23,073 nucleotides of DNA from positions 1-23,073 of the forward strand of contig DASRFR010000010.1 of assembly GCA_035651455.1 (NCBI GenBank), written 5' to 3'. Made by a program: the position numbers and the translations under genes. Of the stretch, positions 1-7,581 are shown in pieces (within the stretch, counting starts at the first letter, position 1; each line of letters starts with the position of its first letter). The notes under the pieces are model-generated. The model saw only the letters and a program-made list of their open reading frames with translations, was not told where the DNA came from and made no database searches. Source of the DNA: DASRFR01 sp035651455. Lineage in GTDB: Bacteria; Acidobacteriota; Terriglobia; Terriglobales; Acidobacteriaceae.

Positions 1-255
1 GGCGTTAGGCTGGTTTATCCAGTTGGCGGTAAGCCCGGAGCCCGAGCACAGATCGCGCGTCGCCAAACCGCAAGGGAGTAGTGACGAGAGCAGGTCAGCA
101 AGGGTCTAAAGCGAGCTACTGGCTGAGAGGAATGAGCCTAACACCACCTCGGGACTCTTATTGTAAAGACCTTTCGAAGGCTCTCCCCCATCTACCAAGC
201 AGGCTGGTTTGGTAGTTTCCAACCCCCGTCGCGCCGAGGCACGACGGGGTCTGTA
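1..255 (+). ncRNA. Candidate structured RNA of unknown family, possibly cut at the left edge
   Basis: No convincing reading frame covers this stretch, but it can fold. Bases 1-11 pair with 133-143 (ten of eleven positions), 19-23 pair with 118-122, and 23-28 pair with 62-67 (TTGGCG with CGCCAA; base 23 is shared with the previous helix). These helices nest into a closed multi-branched shape. Two hairpins follow, at 193-214 and 224-249. I compared the sequence from memory with RNase P RNA, tmRNA, 6S, SRP and the common riboswitches and found none of their hallmark sequences. It could be an sRNA or a cis leader of the membrane protein gene starting at 386. Pairing was found by eye and has no covariation support. 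Confidence 0.4.
193..214 (+). other. Hairpin at the end of the candidate RNA
   Basis: TACCAAGC (193-200) pairs with GTTTGGTA (207-214), including one G-T pair, around a six-base loop. It sits between the folded core (1-143) and the terminator-like hairpin at 224-249, so it probably belongs to the same transcript. Confidence 0.5.
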
Positions 256-260
256 TCAGT
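224..260 (+). terminator. Possible rho-independent terminator of the left-edge RNA
   Basis: CCCCGTCG (224-231) pairs perfectly with CGACGGGG (242-249) around a ten-base loop that can pair further. The following bases are only moderately T-rich, with TTTT first appearing near 260, so termination may be inefficient. Read-through would reach the gene starting at 386. Confidence 0.4.
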
Positions 261-385
261 TTTCGGCTATCCCAAGGCCGGGTGCCCGGCATATGTCACG
301 ATATCCGCCTGTGGCTGTCGGCGATCGCCCGCCGAGAACTGATCTTCCCAAACAAACTGGCGACGCGGCTTGGCATCGAAAGTGA

Positions 386-781
386 GTGCTGATCGGATTG
401 CAAGTGCTGTGGCTGTTCGTGCTGGCGATTCCGATCGCGTGCGTGGCATGGACCATCACCCATGAAGAGGTGCTGCGGGAGCCGCGCGAGTATTGCAAGC
501 GACAAAGCCAGCAGGGGCGCACCGTCTACCGGCGCAAATTCTTCTACCTGTTTACCTGCGAATATTGTTTCAGTCACTACGTAACCATCTTTTTCCTGAT
601 CATCACGCGCTACAAGCTGCTTTACGAAGACTGGCGGGGATATCTGCTGTCGCTGTTCGCGCTGGTCTGGGTGGCCAACCAGTACATGAGCATCTATAAC
701 CGTCTGCGCCTGGACATCAAGTCAGAAGGAATCGAGATTAAGAAGAAAGAGCAGGATGTGAGGCAACGACCGGCGGCGTGA
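386..781 (+). CDS. Small membrane protein with CxxC motif, possibly DUF1360-like
   Basis: This 131-aa protein has an N-terminal hydrophobic segment (about residues 2-24) and a second hydrophobic stretch (about 62-100, possibly two segments). Between them lies a CEYCFSHYV motif, which resembles the conserved Cys-x2-Cys-x2-His/Trp motif of the DUF1360 membrane family. The C-terminus is charged and Lys-rich. The start is GTG at 386, because a TGA stop sits directly upstream in the same frame. No clear Shine-Dalgarno sequence is visible, and the next in-frame candidates are TTG or GTG codons a few residues on. It is the only + strand gene left of priA and lies just after the candidate RNA. Function unknown; the family link rests on the motif alone. 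Confidence 0.65.
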   Translation: MLIGLQVLWLFVLAIPIACVAWTITHEEVLREPREYCKRQSQQGRTVYRRKFFYLFTCEYCFSHYVTIFFLIITRYKLLYEDWRGYLLSLFALVWVANQYMSIYNRLRLDIKSEGIEIKKKEQDVRQRPAA

Positions 782-908
782 TGGAGTTGCAGATGGCGAT
801 TTGCAGGTTGCATTTGCCGGCGGCAATTTGCTTCCCTGACTTCTGACGCCAGTTACGGGAGCGCCTGAACGCAAGGCCAACCTGCGACTCCAAAAGCGAA
901 ATGGGAAA

Positions 909-3344
909 CTACATCAGCCACAGCGCGTCGACGTCGACCACGATCTGCGTGCGGGGGATTTTCTGCTGGGCAGCGTGAACCAGCATGGCGCGAAGCAACG
1001 CGTTGAGTTTCTCGCGGCTGGCTGACTTCACGACGAAGTGATAGCGGTAATCGCGCTTCAGGCGCAGGATGGGCGCGGCAGCGGGGCCGAGAATGCGAAC
1101 GTCGTTCTCGCGATGGCGATCGAACCACTTGGCCAGTTGGCCGGACCAGAGCAGCACGTCATCGAGCTTTTCCCCGCGCACGAGCACATTTGCGAGCGCA
1201 CTATAGGGGGGGTAGTGCATCCACTTGCGAAAATTCAATTCCTTTTCATAGAAGCCGATGAAGTCGTGCTGGGCGGCAAACTGCACGGCGTAGTGATCGG
1301 GGAAATAGGTTTGCAGAACGACTTTGCCCGGACGATCGCCGCGGCCGGCGCGGCCGGCGACCTGGGTCAGCAACTGGAAGGTGCGCTCGGCGGCACGGAA
1401 ATCGGGCATGCCGAGGGCAAGGTCGGCGCCGACGACGCCGACGAGAGTGACGTTGTGAATGTCGTGGCCCTTGGCAATCATCTGGGTGCCGACGAGGAGA
1501 TCGATATCGCCGGCATTCATGGCAGCCAGCATGCGCTCGAAATCCTCCCGACCACGCACCGTGTCACGGTCGAGACGACCGATGCGGGCCTGGGGAAACA
1601 TGCCGTGCAGAAGTTCTTCCAGCTTCTCTGATCCGGTGCCGAGAAAGTAGACGTACTCGCTTCCGCAATGCACGCAGGCGTTGGGAACCGGCGCCAGAAA
1701 TCCGCAATAGTGGCATTCCATTTTTCGCGACTGCTTGTGGTGGGTGAGGGCGATGGCGCAGTTCTGACACTCGAGGGTCTTGCCGCAAGTACGGCAGAGG
1801 ACTACGGGCGAGTAGCCGCGGCGATTGAGCAGCACCATCACCTGCTCGCGGCGCTCGAGGCGATCCTTAATTTCCTGCGAGAGCTTGCGGGAGATGACCT
1901 GTTCGTTCCCGGTTTCCTGGAATTCCTGGCGCATGTCGAGGAGCTCGACTTCGGGCAAGGGGCGGTCCTCTACGCGGTCGGGGAGCTGGAGAAGAGCGTA
2001 CTTGTTCTTTCGTGCATTGAAATAAGATTCCAGGGAAGGAGTGGCGGAGCCGAGCACGACGACCGCATTGGCCATCTTGGCGCGCATGACGGCGACATCG
2101 CGGGCATGATAGCGCGGCATTTCCTCCTGCTTGTAGGAGGAGTCCTGCTCCTCGTCGACGATGATGAGCGCGAGGTCACGGACGGGCGCGAAAACGGCGG
2201 AGCGCGTGCCGACCACGATGCCGGCTTCCCCCTCGCGAATGCGGTGCCACTGCTCGGCGCGCTCAGCGTGGGAGAGAGCGGAATGGAGGATAGCAACCTC
2301 GTTTCCGAAGACCTGATGTAAATCGGCGGCAACCGCGGGAGTAAGCCCGATTTCAGGCACCAGCAAAATGGCGGAGCGGCCGGCTTCGAGCACAGAGCGC
2401 ATGGCTGCGAGGTAAACCGCGGTCTTGCCCGACCCGGTGACGCCGTGGAGAAGCATTCCGGAGAACTGGCGGGAGTCGACGGACTGGCGAATGCGATTGA
2501 GGGCTTCCGATTGACGCGCGGTGAACTGGAACTCGAATAGCGAAGGACGAGCCTTCATGCCGGAAACGGTGAATTCCTCGGGCTCCTCGGTAATTTCAAC
2601 GAGGCCCCGCTTGACCAGGGTGGCGAGGGTGGAACGGGGAACGCCGGCGGCGTGTAATTGATCGACGGCAAGCTTTCCGCCGGCTGCCGCCAAGGTTTCG
2701 ATGAGAGCCCGCTGATTGGGATTCAGCTTCCCTTCCGCGGACTTCAGCACGGCAATTTTTACGAAGCGGGCGGCATCGCGGGAAACGGAAACGTCCTGGC
2801 GAGCGATCCACTTTTTTCGAACCATGCCGACCAGCAGCGCCTTGCTGGCACGAGTGGCGGATCGCAGGCTTTCCTGGCGGGCGGGGCCGCGGTTGACGAG
2901 GTAGTTAAGAACACGGTATTCGATGGCTTGTTCTTCGGGAGTTCTGCGGGAGCGCGCGGAAGAGCCTGACATGCCAGCCTGATGCAGAGCCATGTGGCCT
3001 TCGTCAGTGATGCGATATGAGATGACGCGCTTGAACTCAGCGCCAAGGGGCAGCATGGTGCGGAAAACTTCACCAATGGGAGCGAGATAGTAATCGGACA
3101 TCCATTGGCCGAGTTTCAGGAGCAGGGTGTCGAGAACGGGCGCGGGATCGAGAACACTCAGCAGCGGTTTGGCGGCAACCGAGGGCTGCTGGTCGTGAAG
3201 GCCGGTCACCACGCCGGGATATCGCATCTGGCGAAAGGGCACCAGCACGCGACCACCGATGAGCGGAGTCATCCCGGAGGGAATCCGGTAGGTAAAGACA
3301 TTATCGAGCGGCACGGGAACCGCGACGTCGCAAAATTCGGGCAT
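909..3344 (-). CDS. priA: Primosomal replication restart helicase PriA
   Basis: PriA is the 3'-5' superfamily 2 helicase that recognises stalled forks and reloads the replisome. The 811-aa length is normal to slightly long. The N-terminal DNA-binding domain occupies about residues 1-105. The helicase core shows Walker A GVTGSGKT (301-308), a motif II of DEEQ (397-400) where many PriA proteins have DEEH, and a QVAGRAGRG motif VI near 661-669. Between the helicase lobes are the eight zinc-binding cysteines 517, 520, 526, 529, 544, 547, 557 and 560, all present. The start is the ATG at 3344, although no Shine-Dalgarno is obvious. It is the last gene of the minus-strand housekeeping run, 46 bases after the uracil-DNA glycosylase. 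No clear terminator was seen after its stop. Confidence 0.97.
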   Translation of the reverse strand: MPEFCDVAVPVPLDNVFTYRIPSGMTPLIGGRVLVPFRQMRYPGVVTGLHDQQPSVAAKPLLSVLDPAPVLDTLLLKLGQWMSDYYLAPIGEVFRTMLPLGAEFKRVISYRITDEGHMALHQAGMSGSSARSRRTPEEQAIEYRVLNYLVNRGPARQESLRSATRASKALLVGMVRKKWIARQDVSVSRDAARFVKIAVLKSAEGKLNPNQRALIETLAAAGGKLAVDQLHAAGVPRSTLATLVKRGLVEITEEPEEFTVSGMKARPSLFEFQFTARQSEALNRIRQSVDSRQFSGMLLHGVTGSGKTAVYLAAMRSVLEAGRSAILLVPEIGLTPAVAADLHQVFGNEVAILHSALSHAERAEQWHRIREGEAGIVVGTRSAVFAPVRDLALIIVDEEQDSSYKQEEMPRYHARDVAVMRAKMANAVVVLGSATPSLESYFNARKNKYALLQLPDRVEDRPLPEVELLDMRQEFQETGNEQVISRKLSQEIKDRLERREQVMVLLNRRGYSPVVLCRTCGKTLECQNCAIALTHHKQSRKMECHYCGFLAPVPNACVHCGSEYVYFLGTGSEKLEELLHGMFPQARIGRLDRDTVRGREDFERMLAAMNAGDIDLLVGTQMIAKGHDIHNVTLVGVVGADLALGMPDFRAAERTFQLLTQVAGRAGRGDRPGKVVLQTYFPDHYAVQFAAQHDFIGFYEKELNFRKWMHYPPYSALANVLVRGEKLDDVLLWSGQLAKWFDRHRENDVRILGPAAAPILRLKRDYRYHFVVKSASREKLNALLRAMLVHAAQQKIPRTQIVVDVDALWLM

Positions 3345-3390
3345 GAATCAACTAGGAGCGCACACGCTGTAGAGATGCTATCAAAGCGAG

Positions 3391-4275
3391 CTACTCAGCG
3401 GCTTTCGTGGGCAGAGGAAGTCCCAGTTCCTTCATGACCATCTGCAAATCTTTCCAGGTTTCCTTCTTCTGGCGGGGATCGCGCAGCAAAAACGCAGGAT
3501 GGTAGGTAACCGCCAGCTTGGCCCCCGTCCAACCCGGATCATTACTGATGACGCCGGTGGGACGGAATTCGTACCAGCGGCCGCGGAGGTTCGACATGGA
3601 TTCATTGAGGGCGAGCAAAGTCCGTGCCGCGACTGCACCAAGGGCGACGATCACTTTGGGCTTGATGGCTGCGACCTGGCGCATGAGGAATGGCGAACAG
3701 GTTTCGCATTCATCGCGTTCGGGCGTGCGATTATTTGGCGGACGGCATTTGATAATGTTGGCAATGTAGACCTGCTCGCGCGACAAGCCCATCGCCTTGA
3801 TCATGTTGGTGAGCAGTTGCCCGGCGCGGCCTACGAAGGGTTCGCCTTGCTGGTCTTCGTCGGCCCCCGGGGCTTCGCCGATGAACATCAGCTCAGCATC
3901 AGGATTGCCCACCCCGAAGACAATCTGTTTGCGTCCCTGCTTGTGCAGCACGCAGCGAGTGCAGTCACCGAGGTCCTCGCGGATCAGTTGAAGAGCGCGA
4001 GCAGGGTCGGAGGTAGTGAACTCCGGATTCTGAGCAAGTGTCGCGACCTGGTTGTGATGGTTTGAAGCAGGGGCAATCTGGGCGCGTTTGGGAGTCATCG
4101 GTTCTGACGCTTCCTGTTCATACTGTGCTGCTTCCGGGTTCTGCTCGGTCTGGGGAATCTCGCGGCGATAGAAGTCGTAAATGCCGAGCTCGTTGTAATA
4201 GCGCAAGCGTTCGGCGAGTGCGCACCTGGTCTGCGGGTCCAAAATTCGTGACATGGGATCGATCATTTGTATCAC
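3391..4275 (-). CDS. Type-4 (iron-sulfur) uracil-DNA glycosylase
   Basis: It removes uracil from DNA, the first step of base excision repair. The catalytic region (about residues 95-290) has the family-4 signatures: GEAPG (133-137) followed by a GxPFVGRAG loop, a KCRPPNNR segment, and HPAF (259-262). Four cysteines at 105, 108, 177 and 193 have the spacing expected for the 4Fe-4S ligands, including the 15-residue gap before the last. An extra cysteine at 190 is not expected to be a ligand. The first 95 residues are a Gln/Glu-rich extension longer than in the compact archaeal and Thermus enzymes. The listed start is GTG; in-frame ATGs at 4266 and 4254 are equally possible because no ribosome-binding site decides. 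Only 78 bases separate it from coaBC. Confidence 0.93.
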   Translation of the reverse strand: MIQMIDPMSRILDPQTRCALAERLRYYNELGIYDFYRREIPQTEQNPEAAQYEQEASEPMTPKRAQIAPASNHHNQVATLAQNPEFTTSDPARALQLIREDLGDCTRCVLHKQGRKQIVFGVGNPDAELMFIGEAPGADEDQQGEPFVGRAGQLLTNMIKAMGLSREQVYIANIIKCRPPNNRTPERDECETCSPFLMRQVAAIKPKVIVALGAVAARTLLALNESMSNLRGRWYEFRPTGVISNDPGWTGAKLAVTYHPAFLLRDPRQKKETWKDLQMVMKELGLPLPTKAAE

Positions 4276-4353
4276 AGGCGGGAGCGGCGAGGGCCTGCTT
4301 GTGAAGGCGTGTGGGCATGGCGAAAAGCGTGGGCGACGAGTCGGCCGGGATAG

Positions 4354-5565
4354 TCAGGACTTCAGGGCATGGAGATGCTGGCGGAGACGGACGACTTGAT
4401 CGAGAACGCGCTGGGCGACGTCCCATTTGGTGGTTTCGGGCACTTCGACGACGTCGTTATTGGTGAGGATGGTGACGGCGTTGCGGTCGGAGTCGAAACC
4501 GACGCCGTCACGGGAGACATCGTTGACGACAATGGCGTCGAGTTTCTTGGAAGCAAGTTTTTTGCGGGCGTTCTCCAGAACATTTTCAGTTTCGGCGGCA
4601 AACCCGATCACGAGCTGGGAAGTTTTCACACGAGAAATTTCCGCGAGGATGTCGGCCGTAGGCTCGAGGTCCAATGACATCGAGCCTGTGCGCTTGATTT
4701 TCTGCGGGGACGCGGATTTCGCACGGTAGTCGGAAACAGCAGCGGTCTTGATGATGACGGTCGAGCGCGGGAGCAGGTTTAGCACGGCCTGGCGCAGGTC
4801 CTCGGCGGACTCGATGCGGGTAACTTCGGCGGCCGCCGGAGGCGTGAGGGCGGTCGGTCCGGTTACGAGCAGGACGCGAGCACCGCGGCGCAGCGCGGCT
4901 TCGGCGATGGCGTAACCCATGCGCCCGCTGGAACGATTGGTGAGAAAGCGAACCGGGTCGAGCTTTTCACGCGTGGGTCCAGCGGTGACGAGAACGGTCT
5001 CGCCGGCAAGGTCCTGCGACGCGCCCAGAGCTTCCAGCAACGCAGCGACAATCAGTTCGTTCTCAGCGAGGCGGCCAGGGCCGGTCATACCACAAGCCAG
5101 ATATCCGCTGCCGGGCTCAACAATCTTTACGCCGCGCTTGCGCAAAATCTCGACATTCGACCGGGTGGCCGGGTGGTCCCACATATTCACGTTCATGGCG
5201 GGGGCGACCACGACAGGCGCGGTAGTGGCGAGGTAGAGCGTGCTTAAGAAATCGTTGGCAATGCCTTGCGCGAATTTCGCGACAACGTCGGCGGTAGCGG
5301 GCGCGACCAGAAGCGCGTCAATGGATTGGGCGACCGCAATGTGCTCAATGGCTGAATCGATGTTGGGCGTTTCGTTCGCGACGCCAAACAAATCGGTGAT
5401 TACTTTCTCGCCGGAAAGAGCGGCAAAGGTCAGGGGACGGACAAACTCTTCGGCAGCACGGGTCATGATGACCTGCACACGAATGCTGCGATCCTGAAGC
5501 AGGCGCACGATCTCCGCAGCCTTGTACGCCGCAATACCACCGCTAACGCCGAGAGCAATCTTCAT
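4354..5565 (-). CDS. coaBC: Bifunctional phosphopantothenoylcysteine synthetase/decarboxylase
   Basis: CoaBC carries out two steps of coenzyme A synthesis: joining cysteine to 4'-phosphopantothenate (CoaB) and decarboxylating the product (CoaC). The 403-aa protein has the FMN-dependent decarboxylase first (about 1-185): the GVSGGIAAYK flavin loop, His75, PAMN with Asn125, and Cys158 in the GYLACGMTG substrate flap. The synthetase follows (about 190-400) with Asn210 in FLTNRSSGRMG and Lys289 in QKIKR. These positions coincide with the well-known E. coli Dfp residues, so both activities are expected. It starts at ATG 5565, 114 bases after rpoZ ends, with no visible Shine-Dalgarno. It belongs to the minus-strand rpoZ-coaBC-udg-priA series. 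Confidence 0.97.
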   Translation of the reverse strand: MKIALGVSGGIAAYKAAEIVRLLQDRSIRVQVIMTRAAEEFVRPLTFAALSGEKVITDLFGVANETPNIDSAIEHIAVAQSIDALLVAPATADVVAKFAQGIANDFLSTLYLATTAPVVVAPAMNVNMWDHPATRSNVEILRKRGVKIVEPGSGYLACGMTGPGRLAENELIVAALLEALGASQDLAGETVLVTAGPTREKLDPVRFLTNRSSGRMGYAIAEAALRRGARVLLVTGPTALTPPAAAEVTRIESAEDLRQAVLNLLPRSTVIIKTAAVSDYRAKSASPQKIKRTGSMSLDLEPTADILAEISRVKTSQLVIGFAAETENVLENARKKLASKKLDAIVVNDVSRDGVGFDSDRNAVTILTNNDVVEVPETTKWDVAQRVLDQVVRLRQHLHALKS

Positions 5566-5679
5566 GACGAGCGTCCGCTACACGCGAAGCTGAAGCGCGA
5601 TGGCCGACTTCCCATGGGATGCTGGAATCCGATGAACGAAGCAAGGGCCATGGGAAATCACGGCCGGTAAAACTAATGC

Positions 5680-5931
5680 TTAATCCTTGGGGACGACTTT
5701 TTCCAGGATCTCGGCGGCAACGCTGGCGGCCGACTTGGGGGTTTCGGGAATGACCCACTTGACCTTGCCGGCTTTGATCTCGTCCTGGGCAATGCGGCAG
5801 GGCTTGCGAGAGCCGGTTTCGATGACGGGCGGCGCGCCACCCTGGAGTTGCCGTGCCCGCCGCGCGGCGACGAGGATGTAGCGGTAATTGCTGTCAAACC
5901 CGTCCATCAACTTCATAACGTTCTCCCCCAT
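5680..5931 (-). CDS. rpoZ: RNA polymerase omega subunit
   Basis: Omega is the small subunit that helps fold and hold the beta' subunit. The 83-aa protein shows the typical YRYILVAARRARQLQ helix (about residues 16-30), then a GAPPVIETGSRKP stretch and an acidic/basic alternation ending in an Ala-rich helix. The frame stays open upstream to 6018, but that part overlaps gmk. The ATG at 5931 matches the usual omega N-terminus and lies two bases after the gmk stop, so the two are probably translationally coupled. gmk-rpoZ-coaBC is a common order in bacteria and supports the call. Confidence 0.93.
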   Translation of the reverse strand: MGENVMKLMDGFDSNYRYILVAARRARQLQGGAPPVIETGSRKPCRIAQDEIKAGKVKWVIPETPKSAASVAAEILEKVVPKD

Positions 5932-5933
5932 TG

Positions 5934-6629
5934 TTAGCTCTTTCCCCCCGGAGCGGCGGTCGTCAGGAACGAGGCGAGGATAGGCTGAACCTTCTCGCGC
6001 GCGTTTTCGAGACGACATTCTTCCGCCATGTCGAGGATGTTTAAATCGGTGGTAGATGAAGTGGGTTCCGAGCGCCGCAGACGTTCGGAAAGCACAATAG
6101 CCCGCAGTTGGTCCATGGATTGTTCCAGCTGGTCGTTCACCAAAATATAGTCGTATTTGTCGTAATTCTCAATCTCCCGACTGGCCGTGACCAACCGGCG
6201 GCGGATGACCTGGTCGGTGTCGAGTCCGCGATTGCGGAGGCGGCGCTCGAGCTTGTCGCGATCGGGGGGGAGTACGAAGATGCTGACGGCATCGGGAATT
6301 TTGCGCTTGATCTGGGCAGCACCCTGCACGTCGATATCGAGGACTAGATCGTGGCCGTGCTGCTGGGCTTCACGCAGAAAGCGGCGCGCGGTGCCGTAGC
6401 AGTTGCCGAAGACTTCCGCATGCTCCAGCAACTCGTCGTTTTGCACCATCTTGTCAAAATCGGAGCGGGGGACAAAGAAATATTCGCGGCCGTTGCGCTC
6501 ACTGCCGCGCGGCGGGCGGGTAGTGTAAGAGATGGAGAAGTCGAGGCCGGGCACTCGCTTGAGCAACTCGTTCACGAGAGTGGATTTTCCGGAGCCGGAT
6601 GGCGCTGAAATGATGTAGACGATGCTCAT
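5934..6629 (-). CDS. gmk: Guanylate kinase
   Basis: It phosphorylates GMP and dGMP to the diphosphates using ATP, in purine salvage and (p)ppGpp precursor supply. The 231-aa protein begins with the P-loop APSGSGKST (9-17). It then has the GMP-binding YTTRPPRGSE and GREYFFV segments, the DIDVQGAAQIK strand-helix, and the lid region RLRNRGLDTDQVIRRRL. The tail after about residue 190 is slightly longer than in E. coli Gmk (207 aa). Its ATG overlaps the yicC stop by four bases and its stop lies two bases before rpoZ, so the three are surely one transcript. Confidence 0.97.
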   Translation of the reverse strand: MSIVYIISAPSGSGKSTLVNELLKRVPGLDFSISYTTRPPRGSERNGREYFFVPRSDFDKMVQNDELLEHAEVFGNCYGTARRFLREAQQHGHDLVLDIDVQGAAQIKRKIPDAVSIFVLPPDRDKLERRLRNRGLDTDQVIRRRLVTASREIENYDKYDYILVNDQLEQSMDQLRAIVLSERLRRSEPTSSTTDLNILDMAEECRLENAREKVQPILASFLTTAAPGGKS

Positions 6630-7513
6630 TCGATATTCTGTACCTGCTCACGCGCTTTCTCAATTTCCGACTTCATGGCCAAACCCATTTCAGTAATCCT
6701 GAGGGCCTCGCCTGCCAAGCCGGACGTTTTCGATAGCAGAGTGTTGGCCTCGCGATTCATTTCCTGCAGGAGAAAATCGAGCTTCTTGCCGATTTCGCCT
6801 CCCTGGTCGAGCAAAGCGCAGAAATGTTTGACGTGAGTGTCGAGGCGAACGATTTCTTCCTGGATGTCACTACGGTCGGCGATGAGGGCGGCTTCCTGCA
6901 GAATGCGTTCTTTGTCGGCCTGGGCTCCGATTAGTTCCTGCACGCGTGATTGCAGCTTGTCGACGTAGCTGTGCAAGACAGCCTGGCGGTGCTTCTCGAC
7001 ACCATGACTGGCGCGAGTGAGGTTCTCCATGCGTTGGCGGAGTTCACGCTCAATGCCGCGCCCTTCCTCTTCGCGCATCTGGTTCAAGCGAGCGAGGACC
7101 TCTTCGACCTTAGCGAGAACGGCAGCTTCGAGGGCGGTGTCTTCGGTGGCGTCGGAAGATTCCATGGCGCCCGGCAACCGGAGGACGGCATTGAGATCAG
7201 GCTCCGCGGCCAAGCCGAATTCGGACGCGGCGGTTCGAAAAGCGTTGATGTAGCCGCCCACCAGAGTACGATTCAGCTCAAAGCCGGATGCGTCCCCGCG
7301 ATCGACGCTCAGGGTGAGTTCCACGTGGCCCCGGGCGACATTGTCTTTCAGCAGGCGGCGCAGCTTCATTTCCAAGGCGTCGTTTTCGGAAGGAATGCGG
7401 AAATGCAAATCGAGAAAACGATGGTTGACCGATTTCAAGGAAAGGGTGAAATGAGAGTCGGCACTAAGGTCTCCCTTCACTTGCGCGAACCCGGTCATGG
7501 AACGAATTGGCAT
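6626..7513 (-). CDS. yicC: YicC/YloC family endoribonuclease
   Basis: The protein has the family-defining N-terminus (SMTGFAQVKGD, residues 5-15), a long helical middle, and the C-terminal signature DIQEEIVRLDTHVKHF followed by GKKLDFLLQEMNREANTL. Members of this family are hexameric metal-dependent ribonucleases involved in RNA turnover; the E. coli protein has been linked to small-RNA decay. The 295-aa length is normal. The yicC-gmk-rpoZ order is widely conserved, and the stop overlaps the gmk start by four bases. The start ATG at 7513 gives the standard N-terminus, although no clear Shine-Dalgarno sequence precedes it. Confidence 0.95.
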   Translation of the reverse strand: MPIRSMTGFAQVKGDLSADSHFTLSLKSVNHRFLDLHFRIPSENDALEMKLRRLLKDNVARGHVELTLSVDRGDASGFELNRTLVGGYINAFRTAASEFGLAAEPDLNAVLRLPGAMESSDATEDTALEAAVLAKVEEVLARLNQMREEEGRGIERELRQRMENLTRASHGVEKHRQAVLHSYVDKLQSRVQELIGAQADKERILQEAALIADRSDIQEEIVRLDTHVKHFCALLDQGGEIGKKLDFLLQEMNREANTLLSKTSGLAGEALRITEMGLAMKSEIEKAREQVQNIE

Positions 7514-7581
7514 GGGTTAAGCGTTCACTTCGAGCTGCTGAAACCAGATTGCCCGCAATCCTACGAATGACGCGTGGCGTG

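Noticed and set aside
1..255. Left-edge RNA as RNase P RNA, tmRNA, 6S RNA, SRP RNA or a cobalamin or c-di-AMP riboswitch
   Set aside because: The conserved sequence blocks of these families that I know are not present, so a specific name would be a guess.
282..392. 36-codon GTG frame overlapping the start of the first + strand gene
   Set aside because: No ribosome-binding site, no signal or membrane segment, and it sits in the leader region after the candidate RNA; not enough to call a gene.
814..826. TTGCC/GGCAA hairpin downstream of the first gene
   Set aside because: Only five base pairs with no T-run on either strand; not a convincing terminator for this gene or for priA.
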